Below are positions 52,398-63,099 of a DNA stretch of 64,000 bases, in pieces. The position numbers were made by a program, and so were the translations under genes. Location of the stretch: assembly GCA_963682025.1 (NCBI GenBank), contig OY821518.1, positions 31,266,032 through 31,330,031 of the forward strand, read 5' to 3'. Within the stretch, counting starts at the first letter, position 1. The number at the start of each line of letters is the position of its first letter. The notes under the pieces are model-generated. The model did no database searches. It saw nothing but the letters and a program-made list of their open reading frames with translations, and was not told the DNA's origin. This stretch comes from Cordilura impudica (lineage: Eukaryota > Arthropoda > Insecta > Diptera > Scathophagidae).

Positions 52398-54881
52398 GGG
52401 GGATTTCATGTCAAGTGCACCAACTTTTGAAACCGATGTCTTCCGATCGGGATGAAATTTGCACCAAGGTTAGTCCTATTGAATAGTAATTTAGACATAA
52501 TTTTTCAATAAGATCGCTTCAGATCTCTCTGAGTTAGAGGGGATCAAAATTTGACATTTTGGCCAAACAGGTGTTTTTTCTCATCCATGTAACTTATTAC
52601 CTATTGTTCTTAGAAAATTTTCTCCCAAAGAGTTTAGATATCTATTTCTCCAATATTTCGGAAAAAATTCTTAAAAAAAAAAAAAATTTGTAGACTTTTT
52701 TTTTTTGCTAAAGGGCATTTTTTTTTTTTTTCATAAGAAAGCTTAGGATTTTTCCTTTAAGAGCTTTTTGGTCGCTTAGTGGGATGGGAGTGGGATATCT
52801 ATCAAAATAAATGTTTTGTAACTCAAGACAACGGTTTTTCAATTTTTCACAAATTCACTATTTTGAATTTTTTCCTATTTGTGTGTAAAACTGAGAAACT
52901 AGACAAATTAACCTTTCCGAAGGTATATAACATACCTAACTAAAATTTTATACCCTCGATACTGTTATACTCGCTTTTTTTCTATAGAAATGTTGAAAAA
53001 TTATTATTTTTTATTTATTTTTAATAATAATTAAATTAATGTATAATAATAATAATATTTAAAATAAAAAGATAAATAATTTATTAAAATTTAATCTTAA
53101 TTGCATTAGATCCATTTATATCATAACTATTTTTTTTTTATACTTAATTTATTTTAGCTGATGAAGTATTTAAGTCTTGTAAATTTTTAAATACCCAGTC
53201 TTTCATCCAGCTTTTTTGTCGCCTTTATTTACTGCGTTTTTTTGTCAATCCTTTCTTGGCGTTACTAGGTTCAGCTGTTGATTTCGCTGCTGGTTTATTT
53301 GTTGTCTTTGGAAAGAAATCGCTTTGAATAGAGGCAGAAAACTTTTTCAACTTGAGCCTTCCATCGACAAGCGGTATAAAAGTATGGTATTCAGCGGTGC
53401 CATCGATTGTTACCGCAGCATCGAATCTGCTCTTCAGTGTTTTCAATGTTTTCTGATGATCCTCTTTGCTACTAAAAACTATTTTAGTTTCTTTACAATA
53501 ACTCTTTGCCCAATGGAATAAAGCAGTCGCATCTTAGATACGATCTTGATGAGAGCACTGGAGGCTATACTTCGCTGCATTTCTTTTAAGGTTTGCTCCA
53601 ATACCATCACATGCTCCTTTACCATGAGCAGTAGCATGAAAATGCCACTCAGCTGGCATTCCAAAATCTTTTTCATGGGCCATAAGATTTGCGAAGCAAA
53701 TCTATCTTCTGGTACTCATAAACTGCAACGGTATCATGTTTTAAATCGTCGGATATGATTGCCATACTTTTGTGTTCCAGTTTTTCATCTTTCATGTTGT
53801 AAATAACTACTGTGAATATACTGTGGCATCCTGAAGAACATATTTATAGTTTTCTGCGAAATCGTACGAAATAACGAATTCACCAGACTTCAAATGTATC
53901 TTCAAATCCTTGAAGAATGACCATTGCTCTTTGACTAAAAAGTCATGGGTTCTCAAGTTCAGCAATCTTGTACACATTTCTTCCACAAAATCATCCACAT
54001 TTAAAATGATTGTTTTCAATGTGCATCTGTCAGTCTGAATCCAAGAATCAAATTTGACCTCCTCTTTATATTCTCGATCTAAAGAGTTGATTAAATTTTC
54101 TTTGATGAATGTGGTTTTCGGGCAATTGGTACATTCACCTAAGTGACAAGAAGTTGTTGCATTAGGACACATAGTCAATTTAAGGCAATCGCGGTAATCG
54201 TGTAAATCTTCTGCCGAATCATCTGTTAAATACTTTAAGTTGATTTCCTTCAACATCAGTTTAACATTTTCATGGTAAATGCAAACGCATACTGTGTGAG
54301 TTCCGCTGCTTCCTGCCAAAACGCAATGTTTTGGCCTCATTTGGGTAAATTTCGTGAAGCCAATTTTAACATCCTCGTGTTCAGAGTGAAATGTTGCAAA
54401 TAACTCTTTCAGGTTACAAAGAACCATTCTCTTCTGTTATGTTATGAAGGTATGTTACATACCATCGGAAAGGTTAATTTGTCTAGTTTCTCAGTATAAG
54501 TTTTATTTGTAAGGTTTTACACACAAATAGGAAAAAATTCAAAATAGTGCATTTGTGAAAAATTGAAAAACCGTCGTCTTGAGTTACAAAACATTTATTT
54601 TGATAGATATCCCACTCCCATCCCACTAAGCGACCAAAAAGCTCTTAAAGGAAAAATCCTAAGCTTTCTTATGAAAAAAAAAAAAAAAAAAATGCCCTTT
54701 TTGAAAAAAAGGCAAAAAATGCTTTAATTTAGCAAAAAAAAAAAAAAGGTCTAAAATTTTTTTTTTTTTATTGAAAAATTGTGTCTAAACTACTATCCAA
54801 TAGGACTAACCTTGGTGCAAATTTCATCCCGATCGGAAGACATCGATTTCAAAAGTTGGTGCACTTGACATGAAACCCCCC
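52398..54881. mobile_element. 2.5 kb DNA transposon with 450-540 bp TIRs, TSD ATAT
   Basis: Left end GGGGGATTTCATGTCAAGTG, right end inverted GGGGGGTTTCATGTCAAGTG, flanked on both sides by ATAT (52394-52397, 54882-54885). The inverted repeats run inward to about 52940 and 54437, unusually long. Between them is one transposase gene on the minus strand. Boundaries are sharp and arms nearly identical, so the insertion is fairly recent. The 4-bp duplication suggests a Sola-related group; this is inference. Confidence 0.88.
53225..54427 (-). pseudogene. Transposase of the long-TIR element, nearly complete
   Basis: ATG at 54427 (MVLCNLKELFATFHSEHED). Landmarks in order: IGFTKFTQMRPKHCVLAGSS, GTHTVCVCIYHENVKLML, a Cys pattern CHLGECTNCP, FVISYDFAENYKYVLQDA (acidic active-site candidate), then in shifted frames GMPAEWHFHATAHGKGACDG and IGANLKR, and a Lys-rich end. 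The DFAENY and HATAHGKGACDGIG blocks occur in a widespread group of uncharacterised transposon proteins in insects and cnidarians. Frameshifts lie near 53806 and 53460-53530 and one stop occurs; otherwise the coding region spans about 400 codons. Not functional as it stands. Confidence 0.75.
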
Positions 54882-54984
54882 ATATACATATATTTATCTT
54901 CATTAGCCGAATCGTGGAACCATAATTCCGTCGTGATCATGTTAATTAATAAATAATTAATTTTTTTATTTTATAAATTTGTAA

Positions 54985-55310
54985 ACAAACAATCTACAAT
55001 ATTAATATGGCTAGGCGATTTCTTGTGACCAATGTTTTGTTCCACCGTTTTATCTCGATTTTGACCAACGTATATTATTTGAAAGGTATTTCTTTCTTTT
55101 AGCTGTTTTGCAGATTCACAGATTTTTAAATTTTTTCCTTAATTTTGAGTAAATTGCATTTAAAGTTGCTACTAACACATACATAAAATTATACATATGC
55201 TATGTGTGTGTTTATTAAATTTGTTAATGTGTTTGTTAATTAGTGTTGCTTTGTAAGTTGAAAAATAAAGCTAACTAGAAATTGCACTCGAATTTCGAGC
55301 GCTGGAGTTT
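54985..55310 (-). repeat. Family F repeat, copy 2
   Basis: Inverted copy of 26650-27040: GGCTAGGCGATTTCTTGTGA, GACCAACGTATATTATTTGA. It lies about 100 bp past the long-TIR element. Confidence 0.65.
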
Positions 55311-55419
55311 GCTAGTATTTATTTATAGTGCCGGCTGATAAATATATGTATACTATTGTGAATAATCCAATTGAGTAAAATTCACAATAGCGCTATTTCA
55401 ATCGAATGTGCGCATAATA

Positions 55420-55832
55420 CCAAATGAAAATTCTTTCGATCAGTTAATTCTCGGTCAAATTCGGTTTCTGTGTGTTTATTACATCCATTTATCAGTCGTC
55501 CAAAAATAAACTCCATATGGCAATTCTTTGTCATAGCCCCCATATAAAGCTGCTTCCCGATTTTCACTTAAATCTTTAAAAAAAAATTTTTTTTAATATA
55601 AGTGACTTTACCAAATATGGTCAGGGTCGCTCCATTTTTCGCCCTAGTCCCCATTTAAATACAGCATCCTATATGAACTTTTTCGTATCTGCAGCCAAAA
55701 AAAATAATAACAATGCCCCTGGTTTATGCTTATTTTCTCTATCCACTTAGTTGGACCGAAGTAATAGGGTTTCTAAACCATGGTATAGGGCATCGTATAG
55801 TCGGTCTTGACCGGCTATAATTTTCTTACTTG
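55420..55832 (-). repeat. Family A, diverged partial copy
   Basis: Keeps AAAGCTGCTTCCCGATTTTC, the AGTTGGACC block and a mutated palindrome (GTCGGTCTTGACCGGC), and ends TTTTCTTACTTG. The next 340 bp (55833-56172) is AT-rich without a gene. Confidence 0.75.
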
Positions 55833-56172
55833 TTTTTATCATTTCTATTTGGGATTTTACGTTAGAGTGAAATGATAATCAAAATATTAAAACGTGCCAG
55901 GGTTAAGATATTTTAAGTATGTTGAACTAATTGTAATATTTAGATTTCTTGTTTTCTTCAATTTTGTATTCACTAGTAGTGATTTTTTTAAATAAATGCA
56001 TTTCAATTTAGACGAAGAATTATCGTAAAACGGAAACTTTTATTGCAATTTAAAGAGTGTTCTACAATTTGTCTTATAATTTCTCACTTTTCATCCCACA
56101 ATATATAGATATACATTATCAAAAAAGTTTTTGATATACCTACTAGTTTACATATTTACAACAGCAATATCA

Positions 56173-56958
56173 ACAAGTAAGAAAATTATAGTCGGTCTAG
56201 ACCGACTATACGATACCCTATACCATGCGTTTAGAAACCCTATCTCTTAGGCCCAACTAACTGGACATTGAAAATAAGCAAAAACCAAATTTGAGTGGAA
56301 TTTTTATTAATTTTTTTGGCTGCAGATATGAAAAAGTTCATATCGGATGCTATATCTATAAAGGGACTAGGTCCAAAAATGGACCGATCCTGATCATGTT
56401 TGGTAAAGTCTCTTGTATTTTGCAAAAATATGTAGAAACAAAATTTGAGAAGAATCAGTGCAATATTTTTGTTTTTTAATAGATTTAAGTGAAGATCGGG
56501 AAGCAGCTCCATATGGGGTCAAAGGGATCATTTTTGGACTACTCATTAGTGGATGTAATGAACGCATACAAACCCAATTTGAGTAAGATCTATATGACAA
56601 TTTGGATCTTATGGCAATTTATGTCGATTTCATATGGGTAATTTGTATGGGGGCTAGGTCTGAACATGGACCGATTCTCACCAATTTCAATAGCGTTCAT
56701 CCCATGGCCGATAAAAGCTTATATACCAAATTTCATCAAAATATATTCATATTTGCGACCTGCAGTTTGATTACAAGCTTTACATGGACACACAGACGGA
56801 CGGACGGACGGACGGACGGACATTGTTAAATCAACTCAGAAAGTGATTCTGATTCGATCGGTATAATTAAAGATGGGTCTAGGTCAAATATTTTTGGTTG
56901 TTACAAACAGCAGCACAAAGTCATTATACCCAAACCACATAGTGGTATAGGGTATAAA
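56173..56958 (+). repeat. Family A repeat, full-length copy
   Basis: 786 bp. Starts ACAAGTAAGAAAATTATAGT, has the perfect 22 bp palindrome centred on GTCGGTCTAGACCGAC (56188-56209) and a GGAC microsatellite (six units, about 56797-56821). Ends with the hairpin CCACATAGTGG and GGTATAGGGTATAAAA. It lacks long TIRs. Best reference copy with the next one. Confidence 0.9.
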
Positions 56959-56989
56959 AATCACAGAAACGAAAAGTACGCCAAAACAA

Positions 56990-57806
56990 ACAAGTAAGAA
57001 AATTATAGTCGGTCTAGACCGACTATACGATACCCTATACCATGCGTTTAGAAACCCTATCTCTTAGGCCCAACTATCTGGACATAGAAAATAAGCAAAA
57101 ACCAAATTTGAGTGGGATTTTTATTATTTTTTTTTGGCTGCAGATATGAAAAAGTTCATATCGGATGCTATATCTATAAAGGAACTAGGTCCAAAAATGG
57201 ACCGATCCTGATCATGTTTGGTAAAGTCTCTTGTATTTTGCAAAAATATGTACAAACAAAATTTGAGAAGAATCAGTGCAATATTTTTGTTTTTTAATAG
57301 ATTTAAGTGAAGATCGGGAAGCAGCTCTATATGGGCTTAAAGGGATCATTTTTGGACTACTCATTAGTGGATGTAATGAACGCATACAAACCCAATTTGA
57401 GCAAGATCTATATGACAATTTGGATCTTATGGCAATTTATGTCGATTTCATATGGGTAATTTGTATGGGGGCTAGGTCTGAACATGGACCGATTCTCACC
57501 AATTTCAATAGCGTTCATCCCATGGCCGATAAAAGCTTATATACCAAATTTCATCAAAATATATTCATATTTGCGACCTGCAGTTTGATTACAAGCTTTA
57601 CATGGACACACAGACGGACGGACGGACGGACGGACGGACGGACGGACGGACGGACGGACGGACGGACATTGTTAAATCAACTCAGAAAGTGATTCTGATT
57701 CGATCGGTATAATTAAAGATGGGTCTAGGTCAAATATTTTTGGTTGTTACAAACAGCAGCACAAAGTCATTATACCCAAACCACATAGTGGTATAGGGTA
57801 TAAAAA
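56990..57806 (+). repeat. Family A repeat, full-length tandem copy with expanded microsatellite
   Basis: Same orientation as and about 97% identical to the copy 31 bp upstream. The GGAC tract is expanded to about 13 units (57615-57667). The 138-codon ORF at 57276-57692 is repeat sequence including the microsatellite and not a gene. Confidence 0.92.
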
Positions 57807-57814
57807 ACAAAATA

Positions 57815-60285
57815 ATGAACAAGTGTTAGCTATTGCGTTTGCAGCAAGAATGATAGAATTATTCATGATGGAATCATTCTTGCGTTTGCAGCATATTTTG
57901 ATTTGCAACTGGGGATTTTTAAAGAAAGTTAAATATTTTCGTTATTTGCAAGTATACGCAAAATGTTTTTTGGAATCCACAAGCTGAATTTACTATGGAA
58001 ACAGTTTTACCCAATCTCAACCAATAACACTTTGACTCCATATTTATTTCAAAAATACTCATTTTTTGGGATAATATTCAAAAAAATGTTATTAATATTT
58101 CTACATTTTCCTAACAAAAAGTTTATCAGGAAGATAATAGTCCAATACGTGACGTTGAAGCTTCCATTTAAAAAAAGTTTTGATTTAAGAATAAATTACC
58201 AAAAAAAAAAAAAAAGGAACAAGTTGAGTTACGGGCGTCGCCCCGGCTTTTGGGGTGATTTCGGAGAAATATTTTTTTTTCGGAAGGACCTATTTCCGGA
58301 GTTACGGACCAACAACGTTTCGATTTTGTTTGTATATAACTTTCTTTGTTATTATCGGATTTCGGCAATGTATATATCATTGGAAAGCTTACTTTAGTGC
58401 CTTTTATTTGGCTTTTAAAAATTCAACATCCATTAACCCATTATGAACCTATTCCATTTTTTGTATTTTTGGGAAAGTTTTTTTTCCGAAACGTGGTATT
58501 ATCTCATAAAATAATGTATATAATGTTGGTATTTACAGCAACTGAATAAAAGCTGTGCCCACTAGCTTCATTTTGATATATATTTTGCCCTCTTAACCCA
58601 TACAGGACAGGAAATATTAACAATTTAAAATAATAATAATAATTTGGAAATAAAAATTTGTAGCGATTTATTTTGGAGAAAATCTGGCAAACCGCGTAAT
58701 TTACTGTTACACCGGTGGTATATAATTTGAATGAAAGAGTAGGGTATATTTTGAATTAAAATTTCCAATGAAAAAATGCGACAAGAATGTGGCATTTTTT
58801 ATTATTACCGTTTTATTTTTTCGTGCGATTTGTGAAATTTTATTGGTGTTGTTAAAAAAAATAAATATGGAAATAAACAAAATTGTTGAATTATATAGTG
58901 TTTTTGGATGTTAAGAAGACGGGAAAATAAGTAGAGGAACCATAAACCATTTAGTGGATTGGGGTTTAATCCCAAAAGAAGGGGAATTCAGATGTCCTCA
59001 TGGGCATCTTTAAAAATTGTTTGGATGGATATGGAGGTAAGTGAAAAAAAAAAACATTATTTTATACACAAATTATTGAAATACAAAATTTCTTAAATTA
59101 TTTTTATGTTATTCCTAAAAAAAAATATGTTATGAAATGTTTTCCGTGGACAAGAAAAAAAAAAGTCAATGTGGCTACAAAACAAATTTGCGAGCCGCAA
59201 CTCTTTTTGGATTCGCCTATTTTTTCACCTCAAACTTGCCACTGAGTTTTATTGAGAAGGAAATGGGAATCGACCACTGGACAGCCGTTGACTGGAACTC
59301 TTTCTGCCGAAAAGTTGTAGTTCATGGATCGTTCCAAACAAATTTAAAAATCGGCGGGCCTGGCATCACAGTAGAAATTGATGAATCCAAAGTTGGTAAA
59401 AGGAAGTGCCATCGTGGCCACTTGGTTAAAGGCACGTGGGTTTTTGGAGGAGTCGAACGTGAAAGCGGAAAATGTTTTATTTTACCGGTACAAAATCGTA
59501 GCCGTGAGGAACTAATACCAATTATAAAGAAATATATATATCCAGGCTCGATTATTGTATCTGATTTTTGGAAGGTATTTATTTCTGTGTGTGTTTATGT
59601 ATTTTATAATTAACAAAAAAATTGAAATGCGTAGGCTTATGACAGTTTGGAGATGGAGGGGTACGAGCATATTCGTGTGAAACACTCGCTTCATTTTAAG
59701 GACCTTGCTACTGGACAAACACAGTAGAAGGGTTGTGGCACCTTTTGAAGGACTCGATACCGTCTTTTAATAGAGAGAGAGGTTTTTTAATGGCTATGTG
59801 CAAAAATTTATATTTTTAAGATGGTGCAAAGCCAACCACACCCACGCCTTTACAAAGTTTTTGAATTATGCTGGCAAAATGTAGGATCCGAAGAATCCAT
59901 CAAATACTCATGACGAAGTTCAGAATTTAGTCACGGAGGAAGATATAGATTCGGAAAGTAATTTACATTCATCGTTGGAAGAAAGTGAGGGAAACGTTAC
60001 GGATGAAAATTGAAGTTGAAATGTTTTTAATGTTAAAAAAAAGAATAGTACAATAGTACATATGTGAGCCCCCTGCGCGTATAGATGTTTACACATCAAA
60101 ATATACTTGAAATGCGTAGTTTTTTACTTTTTACACCTTTGCACTTAATTAGTGAGAACTATTGAATTTTGAGAGAGTATAACAAAAAAATAAACAACGT
60201 AGAACGAACAAATTTTTTGACAGCTGTTGATGGTAACCCGGTACCAAAACTTATTACAATATAATAGCTTCAACTTTTGAATGCA
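57815..60285 (-). mobile_element. Element D, copy 3, split by a Merlin insertion
   Basis: 57815-58185 matches the inverse of about 5820-6120 (GTGTTAGCTATTG, CAACTGGGGATTTTTAAA, CCCAATCTCAACCAATAACA). 60105-60285 matches the inverse of 3735-3830 and 5690-5780 (AAAACTTATTACAATATA; TTGAGAGAGTATAACAAAAA). The block between contains a Merlin transposase and does not occur in copy 1. The outermost D ends are not present. Confidence 0.6.
58867..59885 (+). pseudogene. Merlin (IS1016/ISXO2-like) transposase gene with introns
   Basis: Exon 1 (58867-59036) reads MEINKIVELYSVFG, a stop, GTINHLVDWGLIPKEGEFRC and PHGH, then donor GTAAGT. Exon 2 from about 59136 is open: CGYKTNLRAATLFGFAYFF, HWTAVDWNSFCR, GPGITVEIDESKVGKRK (first D and a neighbouring E), HLVKGTWVFGGVERESGKC and SIIVSDFWK (second D). 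A 60 bp intron (59574-59633, GTATTT...GCGTAG) joins to AYDSLEMEGYEHIRVKHSLH, FKDL and then broken frames to about 59885, where the last catalytic residue should lie. This is the ISXO2-like domain of Merlin transposons. Exon 2 alone is intact over 158 codons. Confidence 0.9.
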
Positions 60286-60304
60286 TAGATTCGAGTATTG
60301 TATA

Positions 60305-60847
60305 TATAGACAAACTAGCTGTTTTTACCCGGTCTTGCCCGGGATAAAAAGGCCTTTGACTTGAAAAATGGTTCACTATGCTTATCAGGCGCTGAGTACT
60401 TAGTCCCCAATTAACAAATTCCCCAATAAAATGAACTTTCTCCCCAAAAATTTGTATGGGCAGTAAATTCATTTTTTATTTCAATTAAAATTTTTTTGAT
60501 TTTTTAATTTAGAAGTCTTTTATAAGATGCTGCAGCAAAAATGCTTCAAAAATAGGTTGCGAAACCGCTTTAAGTTTTTTTTTCCAGTTTATTCATAAAC
60601 ATCAAATATAACGGAATGGTTCGCAAATTAAAGGAATCACAACTTTTAAAAATTGAATTACTTCATTCAATTAGTGATCATCATTGAGCAGAGACGTCAA
60701 ATTCAAGTTTCAGAAATGAAAGACTAATGCGACGTTTAATATTGTGTCGCAAGGTTTCTTTAAGCAACTGCTTATAGTATATGTGTGGCCTATTTTGATC
60801 AACAGGTAATTATTTCACATACGTAGATAAAATTTATCATACGGCAT
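60305..60847. repeat. Repeat start with ACCCGG motif, and unannotated flank
   Basis: ACTAGCTGTTTTTACCCGGT then CTTGCCCGGGATAAAA is the kind of motif that opens a common insect interspersed repeat. The AATTCCCCAATAAAATGAAC segment (60420) recurs in relatives at about 61470-61570. No gene. Confidence 0.5.
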
Positions 60848-61332
60848 TTGACTAAGCTGTGTGCCGCGAGCGAGTCGCGCCCGATTCCGCGCGTTTGGCA
60901 GCCAGACCCATGCTGCCGCGCAGTTGTTGTCAACTTATTTTAATCGCCAAAATATATTTTTCAGATCATTGCGATATTTTTGCTGAGCTGTGTTCCGAGA
61001 GTGCGTCGCGTCCGCATCCGTCGCGTCCGAGTCCGCGCGCCCCGCGCCGCTTCCTCGCAGCTACTACCCGTGCTGCCGCTTAGTTCTCGTTAACTTATTT
61101 TAATTCCTAAAACATATTTTTTAGAGCATTGCGATATTTTAGCTTAGCTGTGTTCCGAGAGCGCGTTGTGTCCGCGTTCGCGCGCCGCGCGCCGCTTCCG
61201 CGCATTTGGCAGCCACACCTGTGCTGCCGCGCAGCTGTTGCCAACTTATTTTAATTGTCAACATATATTTTTCAGATAATTCCGATATTCTAGCTAAACT
61301 GTATTCCCCGTGCGCGTAGCTTCCGCGCAACG
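60848..61332 (+). repeat. GC-rich tandem array, three units of about 135-160 bp plus a partial
   Basis: Each unit starts with AGCTGTGT(T/G)CCG(A/C)GAG, has a very GC-rich middle rich in CGCG and TCGCG, then GTGCTGCCGC, CAACTTATTTTAAT, an AT-rich spacer and TTGCGATATTTT. Units begin near 60853, 60984 and 61142; a partial begins near 61295. The base composition stands out strongly from the rest of the window. Confidence 0.88.
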
Positions 61333-61559
61333 AAATGATGCTATTGAAAAGAATACTCATTTTAAATGCATTTATTGTAGGACATATATGGAGAGTAATA
61401 TGCAAATGTTTTCTAAAATAAATATTTAACAAAATTCGTTAAATAAAAATATGTAAAAATTTAAGAATGAATTTGGGGAGTAACTTCATTTTTTATTTCG
61501 ATTAAAAAAAATGGGGAATTTGTTCATTTCTTTTGGGTACCTTTTTTTAAGTTTGGGGA

Positions 61560-62925
61560 ATTTGTTCACCATGTAGTTATTTCCGTGTAAACCAAATTTC
61601 AGAGAAATCCATTGAAAATTTTTATAGGGAAGAAATATACCACACAACAAAATATGAATTTTATATGAAACTTGGGCGTAAAAGTAGGCGTGGTCGGTAA
61701 AAATCATATGGCGATCTTCCCTGGAATATGTACTAAATTACGAAGAAAGCCATTGAAAAATAAAAGTTTGTATAACAATCAAATAAAGAAACAAATAAAA
61801 GGAAAAAATAAGTTTTATATACTTAGAAGTTGGCGCAAAGTAGGCGTGGCCTGTAAGAAGCATATGGTGACCTTCCCTGTAGTATAGAGATCGTGTGACC
61901 AAATTTTAGACATCACTTGAAAAATAGAAATTTCTATAGTGAACAAATATACCAAAAAACAGAAAATTAATTTTCTATAAAGAGTGGGCGTAGAAGTAGG
62001 CGTGGCCGGCAAGAATCATATGGCGACCTCTCTGGAGTACAGAGATCGTGTGTAGCAAATTTCAGAGAAATCCGTTTAAAAAAAAATTGTGTAGCGAACA
62101 AATGTACCAAAAACAGAATATGAATTGCATACCAAAAGTGGGCGTAACAGTAGGCGTGACCGGTACGAAGAATATGTCGACCCTCCCTGCAGCAGAGAGA
62201 TCGTGTGTACCAAATTTCAGAAAAATCGGTTGAAAAATTGTGTAGCGAACAAATGTACCAAAAAACAGAATATGAATTGTATACCAAAAGTGGGCGTAAC
62301 AGTAGGCGTGACCGGTACGAAGAATATGTCGACCCTCCCTGCAGCAGAGAGATCGTGTGTACCAAATTTCAGAAAAATCGGTTGAAAAATAAAAATTTGT
62401 ATACGGAACAAATATACCAAAAAAATAATGAATTGTATACAAAAAGTGAGCGTTAAAGTAGGCGTGGCCGGTACGAAGCATATGGCGACCTTTCCTGGAG
62501 TACAGAGATCGTGTGTACCAAATTTCAGAGAATTCCGTTGAAAAATAAAAATTTGTATAGCAAATAAATATACCAAAAAACAGAAAACGAATTGTATACA
62601 AAAAGTGGGCGTAAAAGCAGGTGTGGCCGAAAGAATCACCCGGTGACCTGGCCTGGGGTACAAAGATCGTGTGTACCGAATTTCAGAGAAATCTGTTAAC
62701 AAGTAAAAATTTGTTTAGTGAACAAATATGAATAAAACAGAAAATGAATTTTACATAAAAAGTGGGCGTGAAAGTAGGCGTGGCCGGTAAAAAGTATATG
62801 GCGACCTTTCCTGGGGTACAGAGATCATGTGTACAAAATTTCAGGAAAATCCGTTGAAAAATAAAAATTTGTATAGCGGTCAAACAAACAAACAAACAGA
62901 AAATGAATTTTATATATATAGATAT
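61560..62925 (+). repeat. 155-bp tandem repeat, about eight units
   Basis: Units carry GTAGGCGTGGCCGGTA, CATATGGCGACC, CCTGGAGTACAGAGATCGTG, ACCAAATTTCAGAGAAATCC and ATTTGTATAGCGAACAAATA. Unit starts (the GGCGTGG core) fall near 61688, 61852, 61998, 62153, 62300, 62460, 62617 and 62776. Units 4 and 5 are almost identical, so the array is still being homogenised. It ends with a (CAAA)n and TATATATA tail. Overlapping ORFs on both strands are by-products. Confidence 0.9.
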
Positions 62926-63099
62926 CTACAAAGCTTTTGAAATTTATTTCACAGTTGGCCACTAGTTGATAAACTTTTATACGTGTCGAGAAATTTAAAG
63001 CAGTTCACCAACAATAGAACCACCCAAACGTAAAATAAAAACAGTTAATGGTCCTTCAACTGTATAGTATATCACTAGAACGGGATAACTTACTTTTAC

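Noticed and set aside
57276..57692. 138-codon ORF with an RTDGRTDGRTDG tail
   Set aside because: Lies entirely in a family A copy; the tail is the GGAC microsatellite. The same ORF is broken or shorter in other copies.
57963..58397. 144-codon plus-strand ORF
   Set aside because: Crosses the junction between element D sequence and the inserted block; hydrophobic AT-rich translation with no domain.
60859..61083. Arg/Ala/Ser/Pro-rich 74-codon ORF
   Set aside because: Produced by the GC-rich tandem units; frame not kept between units.
61967..62702. Several long ORFs on both strands with repeated blocks
   Set aside because: All are translations of the 155-bp tandem array, open because the unit lacks stops in some frames. 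Overlap on both strands shows they are not genes.
61560..62925. CRISPR-like appearance of the regularly spaced array
   Set aside because: Units are contiguous 155-bp tandem repeats without unique spacers, in a eukaryotic genome.
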